Assembly: GCA_963825595.1 (NCBI GenBank)
Contig: CAWGUE010000024.1
Span: 1-64,000 of the forward strand
Direction: 5' to 3'
DNA: 64,000 bases
From: JARFQH01 sp963825595
GTDB taxonomy: Bacteria; Desulfobacterota; Desulfobacteria; Desulfobacterales; SG8-13
Shown here: positions 28,742 to 38,400 of the stretch, piece after piece
How the letters are laid out: every line of letters begins with the position of its first letter
Numbering within the stretch: position 1 is the first letter of the stretch
Translations under genes and position numbers: made by a program
Notes under the pieces: model-generated
Databases searched by the model: none
Told to the model about the DNA's origin: nothing
The model's input: the letters and a program-made list of their open reading frames with translations, nothing else

Positions 28742-29335
28742 ATGATAAGAAGACTGCTTTCCGGTATACTGCCGGCAGTCGCCTTGTTGCTGATTGTGGT
28801 TCGTATGGGGCCGGCAGACGCACAAACCCTGCAAGAACCTGGATTGAATGCCAACCTACCTGTTGAAATCACGGCCGACGAGTTGATCAGTCATGGAAAC
28901 CAAAATTATGCCGAATTCATCGGCAGCGTTGCAGCCGTCCAGGGAGATTTCTCAATCCGCTCAGACACCCTGAGGATCTACTACAAAACCTCCGCCGTCG
29001 ATGTGTCAAAGGATGCATCCAAACCAGATGCCATCGAGAAAATTGTGGCAATTGGAAATGTCGTCATTCAAGCCGAGGCCCGCCGCGCCGAAACCGACCG
29101 CGCCGAATATCGCCTGAAAGAAGACGTGGTTGTTTTGACGGGCGAAAATTCTATCGTGACTGATGGGAAGAATACGTTGACTGGATCGAAAATCACCTGG
29201 CGCCGAAATACGGGGCAAATAACCGTTGAGGGTTCTGAACAAAAGCGTGTCAAAGCGGTGTTTTATTCGACGGAAAACCTCTCCCTGCCGCCCCAAGGCG
29301 GTCCGGCAACTACCGAATCCCGTCCGAAGAATTAA
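28742..29335 (+). CDS. LptA-like periplasmic protein (OstA domain)
   Basis: A 197-residue exported protein: signal peptide (IRRLLSGILPAVALLLIVVRMGPADAQ) then an OstA/LptA beta-jellyroll (VEITADELISHGNQNYAEFIGSVAAVQGDFSIRSD in outline), with the repeated strand pattern typical of proteins that carry lipopolysaccharide across the periplasm. The frame is open to 28676, but ATG 28742 starts the signal peptide cleanly. The C-terminal tail is Pro/Arg-rich and unstructured. Unlike the usual lptC-lptA-lptB-rpoN order, no other Lpt gene is next to it (lptE is 3 kb away on the other strand), so it may be a second copy or a relocated lptA. Confidence 0.8.
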   Translation: MIRRLLSGILPAVALLLIVVRMGPADAQTLQEPGLNANLPVEITADELISHGNQNYAEFIGSVAAVQGDFSIRSDTLRIYYKTSAVDVSKDASKPDAIEKIVAIGNVVIQAEARRAETDRAEYRLKEDVVVLTGENSIVTDGKNTLTGSKITWRRNTGQITVEGSEQKRVKAVFYSTENLSLPPQGGPATTESRPKN

Positions 29336-29394
29336 TCACCAACCATACATGGGGGCACGACAGTCACAGGTCTTTGTTGCGGAATCTCTTGAAA

Positions 29395-29862
29395 CTACCC
29401 GCCGTCAGTCTGCGGAAAGGCCGTGTTGGCATATAGATATTCCATCTTTTCCTTATGTCTCATCTCTTCATTGGCAATCTTTACGAGCATTTCGTGTAAA
29501 TCGCCCTCAGGGTGAAGATGCGTCAGTTCGGTGTAAAAGTTGTAAGATCGCAACTCTCTGTGCGCGGCAATCAGGTAAACATCTTCACTGGGCGTATCAT
29601 CATTGACCGCTGGTTCTTCGAGGTGTTCAGCGATTTTATAATCCACGACATCACTCATACGGAGTGCCTGCACCCCGAAGCCACCGTCGCGGTAGGCCAC
29701 CAGAAATTCGCGGTGTTTTCGCTCCTCACCGGCGATGAATTCAAGCGTGTCCTGCACTGATCGATCCTGCACCTTATCGCGGATGTCCATGTAAAAGGCG
29801 TAGGCCTCCTCTTCCCGTTTAATCGCGGTTTCGATGATGCTCGCAATTTTCTGATCTTTCAT
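29395..29862 (-). CDS. Rubrerythrin-like ferritin-fold protein
   Basis: A 155-residue four-helix-bundle protein with the di-iron pattern of rubrerythrins: Glu in KREEEAYAFY, ExxH in GEERKHREF, Glu in HRELRSYNFY and ExxH in ANEEMRHKEKM. The C-terminal rubredoxin domain of classical rubrerythrin is absent, so it is a short form that may reduce peroxide with an outside electron donor. Start 29862 is preferred to 29877 because GAGGAGGG lies 5 nt before it. It stands alone. Such proteins are common in anaerobes facing oxygen stress. Confidence 0.88.
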   Translation of the reverse strand: MKDQKIASIIETAIKREEEAYAFYMDIRDKVQDRSVQDTLEFIAGEERKHREFLVAYRDGGFGVQALRMSDVVDYKIAEHLEEPAVNDDTPSEDVYLIAAHRELRSYNFYTELTHLHPEGDLHEMLVKIANEEMRHKEKMEYLYANTAFPQTDGG

Positions 29863-30036
29863 TTCTACCCTCCTCAAACGATGGTATAGTGGTTGTCAAA
29901 AAAACGTTCCGTTATTCGAACGATTGTTTCTACAACCACTTTTACTGCTCTTCCGTATTTCGTAATTTATTTTTCAAAAGCGGTATAAAACACAACCGCC
30001 GCTAAAGAATGTGTCTTGCGTTTCTATCCGTCAATA

Positions 30037-30342
30037 TTATTCCGACCGTTTTTTCGAGGCTGCATGGCGTTGAAGGGCCTGCAACTCTAATAGCTGCCGA
30101 TAATTCAGCAGAAATCGGATGTATTCCGAAAGGACAGAGGCTAAATCACCGGGGGCTGCTGCGGCTGCCATATCCCGCTTTTCCTCCGTGCGAACGAGAA
30201 TTTCTGCCAAGTCCCGGCGGTCAGGATCCTTCTTGAGCAGGTGACGATAAATGTCTATTGCCTTATCGTAATGTCCCTGCTGGACAAAAATCTTCGCCAT
30301 CGTTGCCGTCCTGATGGGAAGGTCATCGGTTTCTGTTTGCAT
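30037..30342 (-). CDS. Small TPR-like protein
   Basis: A 101-residue soluble protein with one clear tetratricopeptide unit (TATMAKIFVQQGHYDKAIDIYRHLL) and a helical tail rich in Leu and Arg. Likely a protein-protein adaptor. It follows murJ and ftsB on the same strand, with a 27-bp gap to ftsB, so it is probably the last gene of that operon. No closer function can be read. Confidence 0.75.
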   Translation of the reverse strand: MQTETDDLPIRTATMAKIFVQQGHYDKAIDIYRHLLKKDPDRRDLAEILVRTEEKRDMAAAAAPGDLASVLSEYIRFLLNYRQLLELQALQRHAASKKRSE

Positions 30343-30369
30343 AGTCCGGCCCTACACTAACGTTAATAT

Positions 30370-30714
30370 TCAAGGTTCCGAATTGCGGATATCGGATACC
30401 GCAGGGCGATCGACACCCCTTTTGATCTCGATGGGTTTTAGGGGCTTGACAATGATTTCAGTACTGCCGATCATTCCCAAATCTCGCCTGGCAATGTTCT
30501 CGATAAACTCTGGATCGTTCTTTAACCGCTCAATCTGACGATAAAGCCGCGCATTTTCTTGAGTGATGGCCGCATTCTCCCTGGCCAGCTGTTCATGGCG
30601 GATGTCCAGACGCTGGTGATCAATGAGGCCGTTTTCTCCAAAAACAATCAGCAACGAGGTAGAAAGAATAACCAGCAGCGCCAGTGATAAGAATATTTTC
30701 TGTCTCATTGTCAT
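30370..30714 (-). CDS. ftsB: FtsB/DivIC-family septum protein
   Basis: A 114-residue bitopic protein: short cytoplasmic N-terminus, one transmembrane helix (FLSLALLVILSTSLLIVF) and a periplasmic coiled coil (QLARENAAITQENARLYRQIERL) ending in the family motif FIENIARRDLGMI. FtsB links FtsL and FtsQ in the divisome. The C-terminal 25 residues after that motif extend past typical FtsB. It begins 4 bp past the murJ stop, so murJ and ftsB are one transcription unit joining lipid II flipping and division. Confidence 0.85.
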   Translation of the reverse strand: MTMRQKIFLSLALLVILSTSLLIVFGENGLIDHQRLDIRHEQLARENAAITQENARLYRQIERLKNDPEFIENIARRDLGMIGSTEIIVKPLKPIEIKRGVDRPAVSDIRNSEP

Positions 30715-30718
30715 GCTG

Positions 30719-32290
30719 TTACGATCTCATTCGAAACCAGGCAACCGACCGAACAAGTTCCGGTGTTCGCATTAGATATGACAGGCCACCGTATACGATT
30801 AATCCTGTAGCAATACCCGCGAGGATCCCTGTCAGTAGAATCGCCGTTCCTTCGGCCCCGGAAGGTACCAGACGGCTGGAGACGACCCACACCGCATACC
30901 CCATCAGGGCGGAACTGAAAACGGTTCTGGACAGCGATGCCGCAATTATTCTGCCGCCCAAAGCGCCCAAACGTTTTCTTAATGCCATCAGGAGCAACGC
31001 CAGGTTCACCATTGCGGAAAGGGACAGTGCCAGTGCGATGCCGCTGTGCCCCATCGGACCCGCGAGTCCTACACCTAAAAAAAGGTTTGCGACAATGGAA
31101 ATAACTGCACACCTGACCGGTGATCTGGCATCCTGCTGCGCGTATAAGGCTGCCGCAACAATCCTCAGGGTTGCAAAAGCCCAGAGACCGACAGCATAAT
31201 ACAAAAGGGCGTCGGCCGTCAATTGCGCAGCCACTGCGCTGAAAGCCCCCCGCTGAAACAGCAAAGCAACTATCGGTTCTCGTAGGACGATCAACCCTAC
31301 CATCGCCGGAATGATAATAAAAAGAACCATGTTTATGGCATAAGCAAAGGTATCTCTTATAGCGGATGTATCCGATGCAGCCGCCTGACGCGAGAATGCC
31401 GGCAGGACTGCAGTTGCCGTAGAAATCCCGATCACTCCCAGGGGGAATTGTACCAACCGGTCGGCGAAATAGAGATAAGATATGCTGCCCTCAGGCTGAA
31501 AAGACGCCAGGAGATTTCCGACCAGCGTGTTGATTTGAAGAACCGCGGCGCCAAAAGTCGCCGGAAGGAACATGAGGGCGATCTTACGCAATCCAGGGTG
31601 GTACACTTTAGAACTGCGCCAAAAGGTGACCCCCTTTCGTAACAGAAACGGCAATTGCAACAGCAGTTGGAGGACACCGCCGATGACAACTCCGAAGGCC
31701 AGGCCGTAGACCCAGAAAACCGGATCGGGCGTGAAACGCGTCACTGCGAGAACAGATCCGATCATAGCCAGGTTGAGCAGAACAGGGGCTAATGCAGGTG
31801 CCGTGAAGTGTCCGTATACATTCAATATCCCCATGAACAGGGCCACCATGCCGATAAAGAAGACGTAAGGAAACATGATGCGGGTCAGGGAAACGGTCAG
31901 TGAAAATTTCTCGGGTGTGTCGATAAATCCGTACGCCAGCGCCCTTACTATCCAGGGCGCGAAAATAATTCCCAGAATCGTCAGGACCGCCAACGCCAGG
32001 ACCAGCAAACGGATGGCCGCACCAGCCAAACGGTGGGCTTCTGCGGTACCTTGATTGGTTAAGTATTCGCTGAATACCGGTATGAATGAAACGGCCAGGG
32101 AGCCTTCACCGAACAAACGTCTCAATAGGTTTGGAACCCGGAAGGCAGCGATGAATACGTCCGTCATCAACCCGGCACCAAACAAACCGGCAATCACCAT
32201 GTCGCGGATATAGCCGAAGATTCGGCTCAACAGTGTCGCAGTCCCAACAATTCCGGCCGCACGAGCCACGTTTGCGTTTTCAGAGGCCAA
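30719..32290 (-). CDS. murJ: Lipid II flippase MurJ
   Basis: An integral membrane protein of about 523 residues with 14 expected transmembrane helices, flipping lipid II to the periplasmic face for wall synthesis. Family motifs: LSRIFGYIRDMVIAGLFG, DVFIAAFRVPNLLRRLFGEG, and FIPVFSEYL near the N-terminus. TTG 32290 is chosen because CGGAG lies 9 nt upstream; TTG 32311 in the same frame is the longer option without a ribosome site. It is divergent from rpsT, and followed after 4 bp by ftsB. Confidence 0.93.
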   Translation of the reverse strand: MASENANVARAAGIVGTATLLSRIFGYIRDMVIAGLFGAGLMTDVFIAAFRVPNLLRRLFGEGSLAVSFIPVFSEYLTNQGTAEAHRLAGAAIRLLVLALAVLTILGIIFAPWIVRALAYGFIDTPEKFSLTVSLTRIMFPYVFFIGMVALFMGILNVYGHFTAPALAPVLLNLAMIGSVLAVTRFTPDPVFWVYGLAFGVVIGGVLQLLLQLPFLLRKGVTFWRSSKVYHPGLRKIALMFLPATFGAAVLQINTLVGNLLASFQPEGSISYLYFADRLVQFPLGVIGISTATAVLPAFSRQAAASDTSAIRDTFAYAINMVLFIIIPAMVGLIVLREPIVALLFQRGAFSAVAAQLTADALLYYAVGLWAFATLRIVAAALYAQQDARSPVRCAVISIVANLFLGVGLAGPMGHSGIALALSLSAMVNLALLLMALRKRLGALGGRIIAASLSRTVFSSALMGYAVWVVSSRLVPSGAEGTAILLTGILAGIATGLIVYGGLSYLMRTPELVRSVAWFRMRS

Positions 32291-32321
32291 AATTTGGTTC
32301 TCCGGGACCAATAAAAATTTC

Positions 32322-32350
32322 TTGACAGCAATAAGAAGTTAGAATAGCTA
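32322..32350 (+). promoter_or_regulatory. Sigma-70-type promoter of rpsT
   Basis: TTGACA (32322-32327) and TAGCTA (32345-32350) are separated by 17 bp. The -35 is a consensus match; the -10 keeps T1, A2 and the last A is off consensus. Transcription would start near 32357, about 30 nt before the rpsT start codon. Confidence 0.65.
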
Positions 32351-32388
32351 TTGTTGTTTATGAATTAACAACGAAAGGAGCCATCACT

Positions 32389-32655
32389 TTGGCCAATCAT
32401 AAATCAGCTTTGAAACGTGCACGACAGAACGAAGATCGACGACTTCGCAACAAATCGACAAAGACCCGAATCAAGAATGTGGTCAAGAACGTTCGGCAAG
32501 CTGTCGCCGGTCAAGTCGAATCGGATGCCGTATCCGAATTGAACAAGGCCAAATCAGCCATCGACAAAGCCGCCAAGAAGGGTGTCATTCACCCCAACAC
32601 AGCCGCAAGAAAGATATCCCGTCTGACCAAGCAGGTCAATGCCGCCAGCAGCTAG
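32389..32655 (+). CDS. rpsT: 30S ribosomal protein S20
   Basis: An 88-residue, Lys/Arg-rich three-helix protein that binds 16S rRNA during small-subunit assembly. The start ANHKSALKRARQNEDRR and the end HPNTAARKISRLTKQVN are typical of the family. The start codon is TTG, with AAAGGAG (32374-32380) 8 nt upstream; rare start codons are also usual for rpsT in E. coli, where S20 represses its own translation, so a similar control is possible. The gene is monocistronic and divergent from murJ. Confidence 0.97.
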   Translation: MANHKSALKRARQNEDRRLRNKSTKTRIKNVVKNVRQAVAGQVESDAVSELNKAKSAIDKAAKKGVIHPNTAARKISRLTKQVNAASS

Positions 32656-32688
32656 TACCAATCCGCGACTCACATGAGGCATATCAGG

Positions 32689-33204
32689 CTAGAAATTCGA
32701 TGTCATATTGTTGAAAATCTTGTCTGCTAACAGCTCCGCTGCACTGCGAATGGCGGCACGCTTGTCGGCATCCGTTTCCTGATTGTCCAGGGCAACCCTG
32801 TATGCCTGGCTCACCGAAAGCGAATCCGACTGCCAAAGAATCCGGCCGTCGGTTGACGTTAGCCGAGCCGATGCGGTTATCACCACCCTGCGTTCGGCAC
32901 TTACCGTCTGAACCCTGCGGGAAACCGTAAAAATCTCCAAGGATGAAATCACTCCGGTAAGTGCCGCATCGGAGACCTGCCGGCTGCCTGCAAGCGCGTC
33001 CTTGTGCCCGAGCGTGGTGAAGGTGTTTGCTAAAGAGGCGGCAACATCATTCTCCACGCCGATCTCTGAGGTCCGGTTGTCAAAAATAACAAGAAATATC
33101 CGTTCCACTCCGGCAGGCAGCTCACCTCCGCCGGAGAAACGATAACCACAGCCCGATACGGATATCACGGCGACCAGAATGGTCCAGACGATAGTTTTCA
33201 GCAT
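32689..33204 (-). CDS. lptE: LPS-assembly lipoprotein LptE
   Basis: A 171-residue outer-membrane lipoprotein that plugs the LptD barrel and helps place lipopolysaccharide in the outer leaflet. Signal and lipobox: IVWTILVAVISVSGCGYRFSG, Cys about 19. The CGYRFSG start of the mature protein and the beta-alpha pattern (IFLVIFDNRTSEIGVENDVAASLANTF in outline) fit LptE. It follows leuS on the same strand, the same pair as leuS-lptE in E. coli. A palindrome ATCTCAAATTTGAGAT lies between them near 33232. Confidence 0.9.
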   Translation of the reverse strand: MLKTIVWTILVAVISVSGCGYRFSGGGELPAGVERIFLVIFDNRTSEIGVENDVAASLANTFTTLGHKDALAGSRQVSDAALTGVISSLEIFTVSRRVQTVSAERRVVITASARLTSTDGRILWQSDSLSVSQAYRVALDNQETDADKRAAIRSAAELLADKIFNNMTSNF

Positions 33205-33301
33205 AACAACTCACCAACCCTGATAAAGGCTATCTCAAATTTGAGATGGCTTATAATCATTTTCGACATCGTGGCGGCAGCACCATATCGCCGTCCAAGT
33301 C

Positions 33302-35908
33302 TCAGACGACGATGTTAACGAGTTTTTTCTTTACCACAATGGTTTTTTTAATCGATTGCCCCTCGATGAATTTCTGGACGCGCTCGTCGGCAAGGGCTTT
33401 TTTCTTGATGGTTTCCTCATCGGTATCGGCCGCGATCGTAAAGCGGCTTCTCAGTTTGCCGTTCACTTGGACAATGATCAAAATTTCGTCTTTAACCAGC
33501 GCACTCTTCTTGAACGTCGGCCACGGTTCCTGAAGAACACTTGGCTCGTGACCCAATGCCTGCCAGAGTTCTTCGGCAAAATGCGGCACAATGGGCGCTA
33601 ACAACAGGACAACCGTATCCATGGCAAACCGCATGACAGCCAGCGTCTCTTTGGACTGCCCACCGGGTTCAAAACCTGACATGGCATTAAAGAGTTCCAT
33701 AACACCGCTGATAGCGGTATTGAAATGAAACCGGTCTTCGATATCTTTGCTGACCCGCTGAATCGTCTCGTGAGTCTTGCGATGAAGATCTCTGGCAGGG
33801 TCATCGAGAAGGTCGGCATGACCATCGAAGGCCAACACCCTGTCAACCGTATCAATCCAGTTCGTGAAAAATCGCCACACACGGTTTAAAAAACGATACC
33901 CTCCGTCAACACCCTGCTCGCTCCATTCTAAATCTCTTTCCGGAGGAGCCGCAAACAGGCAGAAGAGCCTTGTCGTGTCGGCGCCGTATTTTCCGAGCAG
34001 CACATTCGGATCTACCACGTTTTTCTTCGACTTGGACATCTTTTCGATTCGACCGACCACGATCGTTTCACCGCACTTGGCGCAGCGGGGCTCACCATCG
34101 GTGTCGTCGATTTCCTCCGGCAGTAAAAAACCGTGCTCCGGACAGGCGATGGTCTCCTTGCATACCATTCCCTGGGTCAACAGTCGGGTGAAAGGCTCTT
34201 TAAAATCAACGAGCCCGATCTCTTTGAGTACCCGGGTGTAGTAGCGTGAATAGAGCAAGTGCAGAATCGCATGCTCGACCCCTCCGATATACTGGTCCAC
34301 CGGCATCCAGTAATCCACGGCACTGCGCTTGAACATCCCTTTGGTGAAGCCCGGGCTGCAGTAACGCTCGAAGTACCAGGAGGACTCGACAAACGTATCC
34401 ATCGTGTCTGTTTCCCGGCGGGCATCGTGCCGACCGCACTTCGGACAAGTTGTTTCAACAAAAGCTTTTAGTTGCGGCAGGGGCGATTTGCCTCCCTCAA
34501 GCAAATCTGTGTCTTCAGGCAACAAAACCGGCAGTTCTTTTTCCGGAACCGGCACGATGCCGCAGGAGGCGCAGTGGACCATCGGTATCGGCGCCCCCCA
34601 ATAACGCTGACGGGATATTCCCCAGTCCCGCAGGCGAAAGCTAACGGTCCTTTTACCGATGTCGTGTGACGCCATAAAGGCGGCGATCTCATCCTTCGCT
34701 GTTACATTCTCCTTACCGTCGAAAGGCCCCGAATTGACCATAATGCCGTCATCGCTGTAAGCTTCAGTCATTGATTCTGCGGTGAGATCTTCGTCGTTTG
34801 GTTTGACTACCACGACGATATCGAGACCATATTTTTTCGCAAATTCAAAGTCGCGCTGGTCGTGTGCCGGAACGGACATGACCGCTCCGGTGCCGTATTC
34901 CATCAATGCAAAGTTGGCGGTGTAAACCGGTATCCGCTTCTTTGTCATCGGATTGATACAGTATGCACCGGTAAAAACTCCCTCTTTCTCATAACTTTCG
35001 ACCGTTTTGGCGGATCGGTCTTGCATGGCCATCCGATCGACGAAATCATCGATCGCTTTCTCATGCGGCGTGTTTCTGGAGAGCTTGAACACCAGAGGAT
35101 GTTCGGGGGCCAGGACCATAAATGTCGCACCAAAAACAGTGTCCTGGCGGGTCGTAAACACGGAAATAAAATCATCCTCACCATCGACCGGCCTTTCGAG
35201 CGGAAATCTGATCTCAGCACCAGTACTTTTTCCGATCCAGTTTTTCTGCATGGTTATGACCTTATCCGGCCATCCCGGAAGGCGATCACAATAAAGCAGA
35301 AGATCTTCGGCATAGTCGGTCACCCGAAAAAACCACTGCCAGAGTTTCTTCTGTCGAACCGGTTTACCACAGCGCCAGCACAGACCGGCTTCCACCTGCT
35401 CATTGGCCAGCACTGTCTGGCAGGGTTCGCACCAGTTGACGAAGGATTCCTTGCGATAAGCCATCTTCCGCTCATACATCTTCAGAAACAACCATTGCTC
35501 CCATCGATAATAATCCGGTCGGCAGGTGGCGATCTCGCGATCCCAATCATAGCTGAAGCCCATCCGCTTCAATTGGCGTCGCATGGTGTCGATGTTGTCA
35601 TAAGTCCAGCGCGCCGGGTGGCTCTTGTTGGCGATGGCAGCATTTTCTGCCGGCATTCCGAAGGCATCCCACCCCATGGGATGGAGGACATTGTACCCTC
35701 TCATCCGCATGTAGCGGGCCACGACATCGCCGATTGTGTAGTTGCGCACATGCCCCATGTGAATTTTTCCGGAAGGGTATGGAAACATCTCCAACAGGTA
35801 GTATTTCTTCCGGTCCGGCTCCTCTTTGACTCTAAACAAACGGGATTCTTCCCAGTATTTCTGCCACCTGGCCTCAATGGCCCGCGGATTGTATTTTTCG
35901 TCGATCAT
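33302..35908 (-). CDS. leuS: Leucyl-tRNA synthetase
   Basis: An 868-residue class Ia synthetase charging tRNA-Leu. It has the HIGH-type site in PYPSGKIHMGHVRNY (about 43-57), the CP1 editing domain (about 220-420, with the T-rich FTTRQDTVFGATF region), a zinc-like CxxC pair set (CxxC near CEPCQTVL and CWRCG; CASCG and CPKCGRHDAR), KMSKSKKNVVDP in the catalytic core, and the anticodon-binding domain. Full length compared with bacterial LeuRS. The start at ATG 35908 gives the usual N-terminus EKYNPRAIEARWQKYW. It leads a leuS-lptE unit. Confidence 0.97.
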   Translation of the reverse strand: MIDEKYNPRAIEARWQKYWEESRLFRVKEEPDRKKYYLLEMFPYPSGKIHMGHVRNYTIGDVVARYMRMRGYNVLHPMGWDAFGMPAENAAIANKSHPARWTYDNIDTMRRQLKRMGFSYDWDREIATCRPDYYRWEQWLFLKMYERKMAYRKESFVNWCEPCQTVLANEQVEAGLCWRCGKPVRQKKLWQWFFRVTDYAEDLLLYCDRLPGWPDKVITMQKNWIGKSTGAEIRFPLERPVDGEDDFISVFTTRQDTVFGATFMVLAPEHPLVFKLSRNTPHEKAIDDFVDRMAMQDRSAKTVESYEKEGVFTGAYCINPMTKKRIPVYTANFALMEYGTGAVMSVPAHDQRDFEFAKKYGLDIVVVVKPNDEDLTAESMTEAYSDDGIMVNSGPFDGKENVTAKDEIAAFMASHDIGKRTVSFRLRDWGISRQRYWGAPIPMVHCASCGIVPVPEKELPVLLPEDTDLLEGGKSPLPQLKAFVETTCPKCGRHDARRETDTMDTFVESSWYFERYCSPGFTKGMFKRSAVDYWMPVDQYIGGVEHAILHLLYSRYYTRVLKEIGLVDFKEPFTRLLTQGMVCKETIACPEHGFLLPEEIDDTDGEPRCAKCGETIVVGRIEKMSKSKKNVVDPNVLLGKYGADTTRLFCLFAAPPERDLEWSEQGVDGGYRFLNRVWRFFTNWIDTVDRVLAFDGHADLLDDPARDLHRKTHETIQRVSKDIEDRFHFNTAISGVMELFNAMSGFEPGGQSKETLAVMRFAMDTVVLLLAPIVPHFAEELWQALGHEPSVLQEPWPTFKKSALVKDEILIIVQVNGKLRSRFTIAADTDEETIKKKALADERVQKFIEGQSIKKTIVVKKKLVNIVV

Positions 35909-36556
35909 GGATGTCTCACCTCTCTATCGGTTTTGCACAGCACATTTCACCTCACTGCCCAGGTCAATTCGCCGGTCGGAGCCGTTTTATTGAGACTGCG
36001 CGAGAATGGGCCACCCTATCGCGCCAAACAGATATACCCGGGGACGCCGGGGAAGGTATGCTCAGCCCCATCGGCTCTTATTGTCATCTGTTACAAAAAC
36101 GGATTTTCTCATGCCATACTATGGAACAAATAGCAAGGTGGCCGTGAGTGATTGACCGAATTGGCCCCGGGCTGAATGAGCGGCTGGCCCGAGCCATGAC
36201 AGGAAATCTGTCGGCCGGGTTCCTTGCCCAACCGCGATGGGACGAAACGGCAATATGATTGAATCGTACACGAACCCGAGGCAGCCGCCTTCCGCTCGTT
36301 ACCCCGGCGCATCAAATAAAAACTGTTTGACTTGATTGATATAATTTCATATTTTAATTGTTTAATATTTTTTAGTTTCGGTGACGTACAGCTTCCATCG
36401 ACGAGAGTCGGAAGGAACACGGAAAAATCAGAGTCCAGTTTCAAAAGCAGCAGCGGTCATGAACGAATCGGCGTTTCGCTTATGCTGGCACACCGCCTGA
36501 ATTAATTTCGAACCGGCTGCCAATTTCCATGATATCTATACAGAGGCAAAGCTTAA
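35909..36556. other. Divergent intergenic region, leuS / RNase G
   Basis: About 650 bp with an AT-rich core at 36310-36380 (likely promoter DNA). Short frames on both strands look non-coding. I looked for a tRNA or a T-box-like leader for leuS and saw neither. Confidence 0.4.
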
Positions 36557-38017
36557 ATGAACAGCAAAATCCTTATCAATGCCGTCGATCAGGAAGAATG
36601 CCGAATCGCAAAGGTCACAGACAGCAAGTTGGAAGAGTTTCACATAGAAAGCGCCTCGCGGGAAATCACCCAGGGCAATATCTACAAAGGCGTCATTACC
36701 CGAATTGAACCGAGTCTCCAAGCGGTGTTTGTCGACTACGGTGCCGAGCGACACGGTTTCTTGCAGCGGAATGATATTCACAGGGATTATTTTCACGACA
36801 GCCCTAACGGTGATCATCATCTGGGAGCCATCGTCAAACGCGGTCAGCAGGTGCTGGTTCAGATCACAAAAGATCCGATCGCCCAAAAGGGGGCCATGCA
36901 CACCACATTTATCTCCCTGCCGGGCAGATACATGGTTTTGATGCCGGGAAGCGACTCTCGGGGGATATCCCGCAAGATTGAAAGTGAAGAAGAGCGCCAG
37001 CGCTTGAAAGATATACTGGGTTCTCTCAAACTGCCGGATGAGTATGGGGTCATCGTGCGCACTGCCGGAGCGAACTGCAACAAGACCCAGCTCAGCAAAG
37101 ATTTCAATTACCTGATGCGCCTCTGGAAAAACATCAAGACCAGTGTCGGTAGGGAACAAGCTCCGGCCCTTCTGTATAAAGAACGCAATCTTGTGCTGCG
37201 GTCGATACGGGACTCTTTCACTGCCGATATCACCGAAATACTGATTGACGATGCACCGGTATATTACGAAGTTAAGGATTTCATCAAAATCATATCTCCC
37301 AAGCATATAAAAATCGTCAAACTTTACAAGGGCGACAGGCCCCTCTTTACGAAATTTCAACTCGAAAACCAGATCGCGTCCATCTTTGACAACCGCGTCC
37401 CCCTTGTTTCCGGCGGTTCGATCGTTATCGAACAAACCGAAGCCCTGGTGGCCATCGATGTCAACTCCGGTAAAGCCACTCAGAAAAAATCCATAGAAGA
37501 AACGGCCCTCCAGACAAACCGGGAGGCCGCGGAAGAAATCGCCCGGCAGTTGCGACTCCGCGACTTGGGTGGCCTGATTGTCATCGATTTCATCGACATG
37601 AGGGAGTTGCGAAACCGGGCTGAAATAGAGCGCGCCATGAAAAATTTCATAAAGACGGACAAAGCGCGAATCAAAGTGGGCCGTATAAGCGGTTTTGGCC
37701 TGATGCAGATGTCACGACAGCGCATTCGACCCTCTATCGAGTTCAGCAGTTATGTCCCATGCAAAAATTGCCAAGGCAAGGGCGTCACCCCTTCCACCGA
37801 AACCCTGGTGCTGAGTTTCCTGCGCAAACTCCGCCTTGAGACGCTCAAGGGCGATTTAACCAGCGTCAAGGGTGTGGTACCACCTGACGTCGCACGCTAT
37901 TTGTTGAATAAAAAAAGAAAAGAAATCCTCGATCTTGAAATGCGTCGCAACCTCCGCATTACCATCGAAGGTGACGGCGCCATGTCACCCGGGGAGAGCG
38001 ATATCATCATTAATTGA
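36557..38017 (+). CDS. rng: Ribonuclease G (RNase E/G family)
   Basis: A 486-residue single-strand endoribonuclease of mRNA decay and rRNA maturation. It has an S1 RNA-binding domain (about 37-125; GNIYKGVITRIEPSLQAVFVDYG in outline), the 5'-sensor and DNase-I-like catalytic domain with metal-binding Asp in VAIDVNSGK and VIDFIDM, and the zinc-link CKNC. The C-terminus stops shortly after the catalytic core, so it lacks the degradosome scaffold of RNase E. ATG 36557 follows an AGAGG site. It is monocistronic. Confidence 0.93.
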   Translation: MNSKILINAVDQEECRIAKVTDSKLEEFHIESASREITQGNIYKGVITRIEPSLQAVFVDYGAERHGFLQRNDIHRDYFHDSPNGDHHLGAIVKRGQQVLVQITKDPIAQKGAMHTTFISLPGRYMVLMPGSDSRGISRKIESEEERQRLKDILGSLKLPDEYGVIVRTAGANCNKTQLSKDFNYLMRLWKNIKTSVGREQAPALLYKERNLVLRSIRDSFTADITEILIDDAPVYYEVKDFIKIISPKHIKIVKLYKGDRPLFTKFQLENQIASIFDNRVPLVSGGSIVIEQTEALVAIDVNSGKATQKKSIEETALQTNREAAEEIARQLRLRDLGGLIVIDFIDMRELRNRAEIERAMKNFIKTDKARIKVGRISGFGLMQMSRQRIRPSIEFSSYVPCKNCQGKGVTPSTETLVLSFLRKLRLETLKGDLTSVKGVVPPDVARYLLNKKRKEILDLEMRRNLRITIEGDGAMSPGESDIIIN

Positions 38018-38400
38018 CACCAAAACACGAATGTCCGTAAGAATTGTCTGCCGCCGATATCTTGATGGTCGAGGTTCGATACCGTACCAACTGCCGGCAA
38101 TGAGATTTTCGGACACAGACCGACAACCCCGAAGGGTCGGCATCGAGGGACCTAAACGGCCACTTTTCAAGGGGCGCGCGACCACCGCACAACCTGAAAT
38201 GGCAAGAAACGATTGACCTTAGCAATTGATTACAGTATATCATCGCCGTTTTTAATGAAGCCGAGTTCTCAGTTTCCATCGAATTCGGCCTAACCGCACG
38301 CGGATCGATTCATGTAGCTCAACGGCCAGTGCCCGGGCATGATCCGGAGCTGTGCCTGCGAAGGAAACGTGCCGCGTCATCGCATCGAGGAGGTTTGATC
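38018..38400. other. Intergenic region before yajC
   Basis: About 380 bp. It holds GAGGAGG (38387-38393), the ribosome site for the TTG start of yajC, and an upstream open frame that I read as non-coding. No repeat, terminator with a U tract or RNA gene stands out. Confidence 0.4.

Noticed and set aside
34862..36133. 423-codon plus-strand frame opposite leuS
   Set aside because: Antisense to a complete leuS gene; composition not protein-like and no ribosome site.
36109..36444. 111-codon minus-strand frame between leuS and RNase G
   Set aside because: No ribosome site, spans the AT-rich promoter-like core, no domain.
38018..38400. Possible tRNA suggested by GGTTCGATACC near 38072
   Set aside because: No acceptor stem, anticodon arm or D-arm can be drawn around it.
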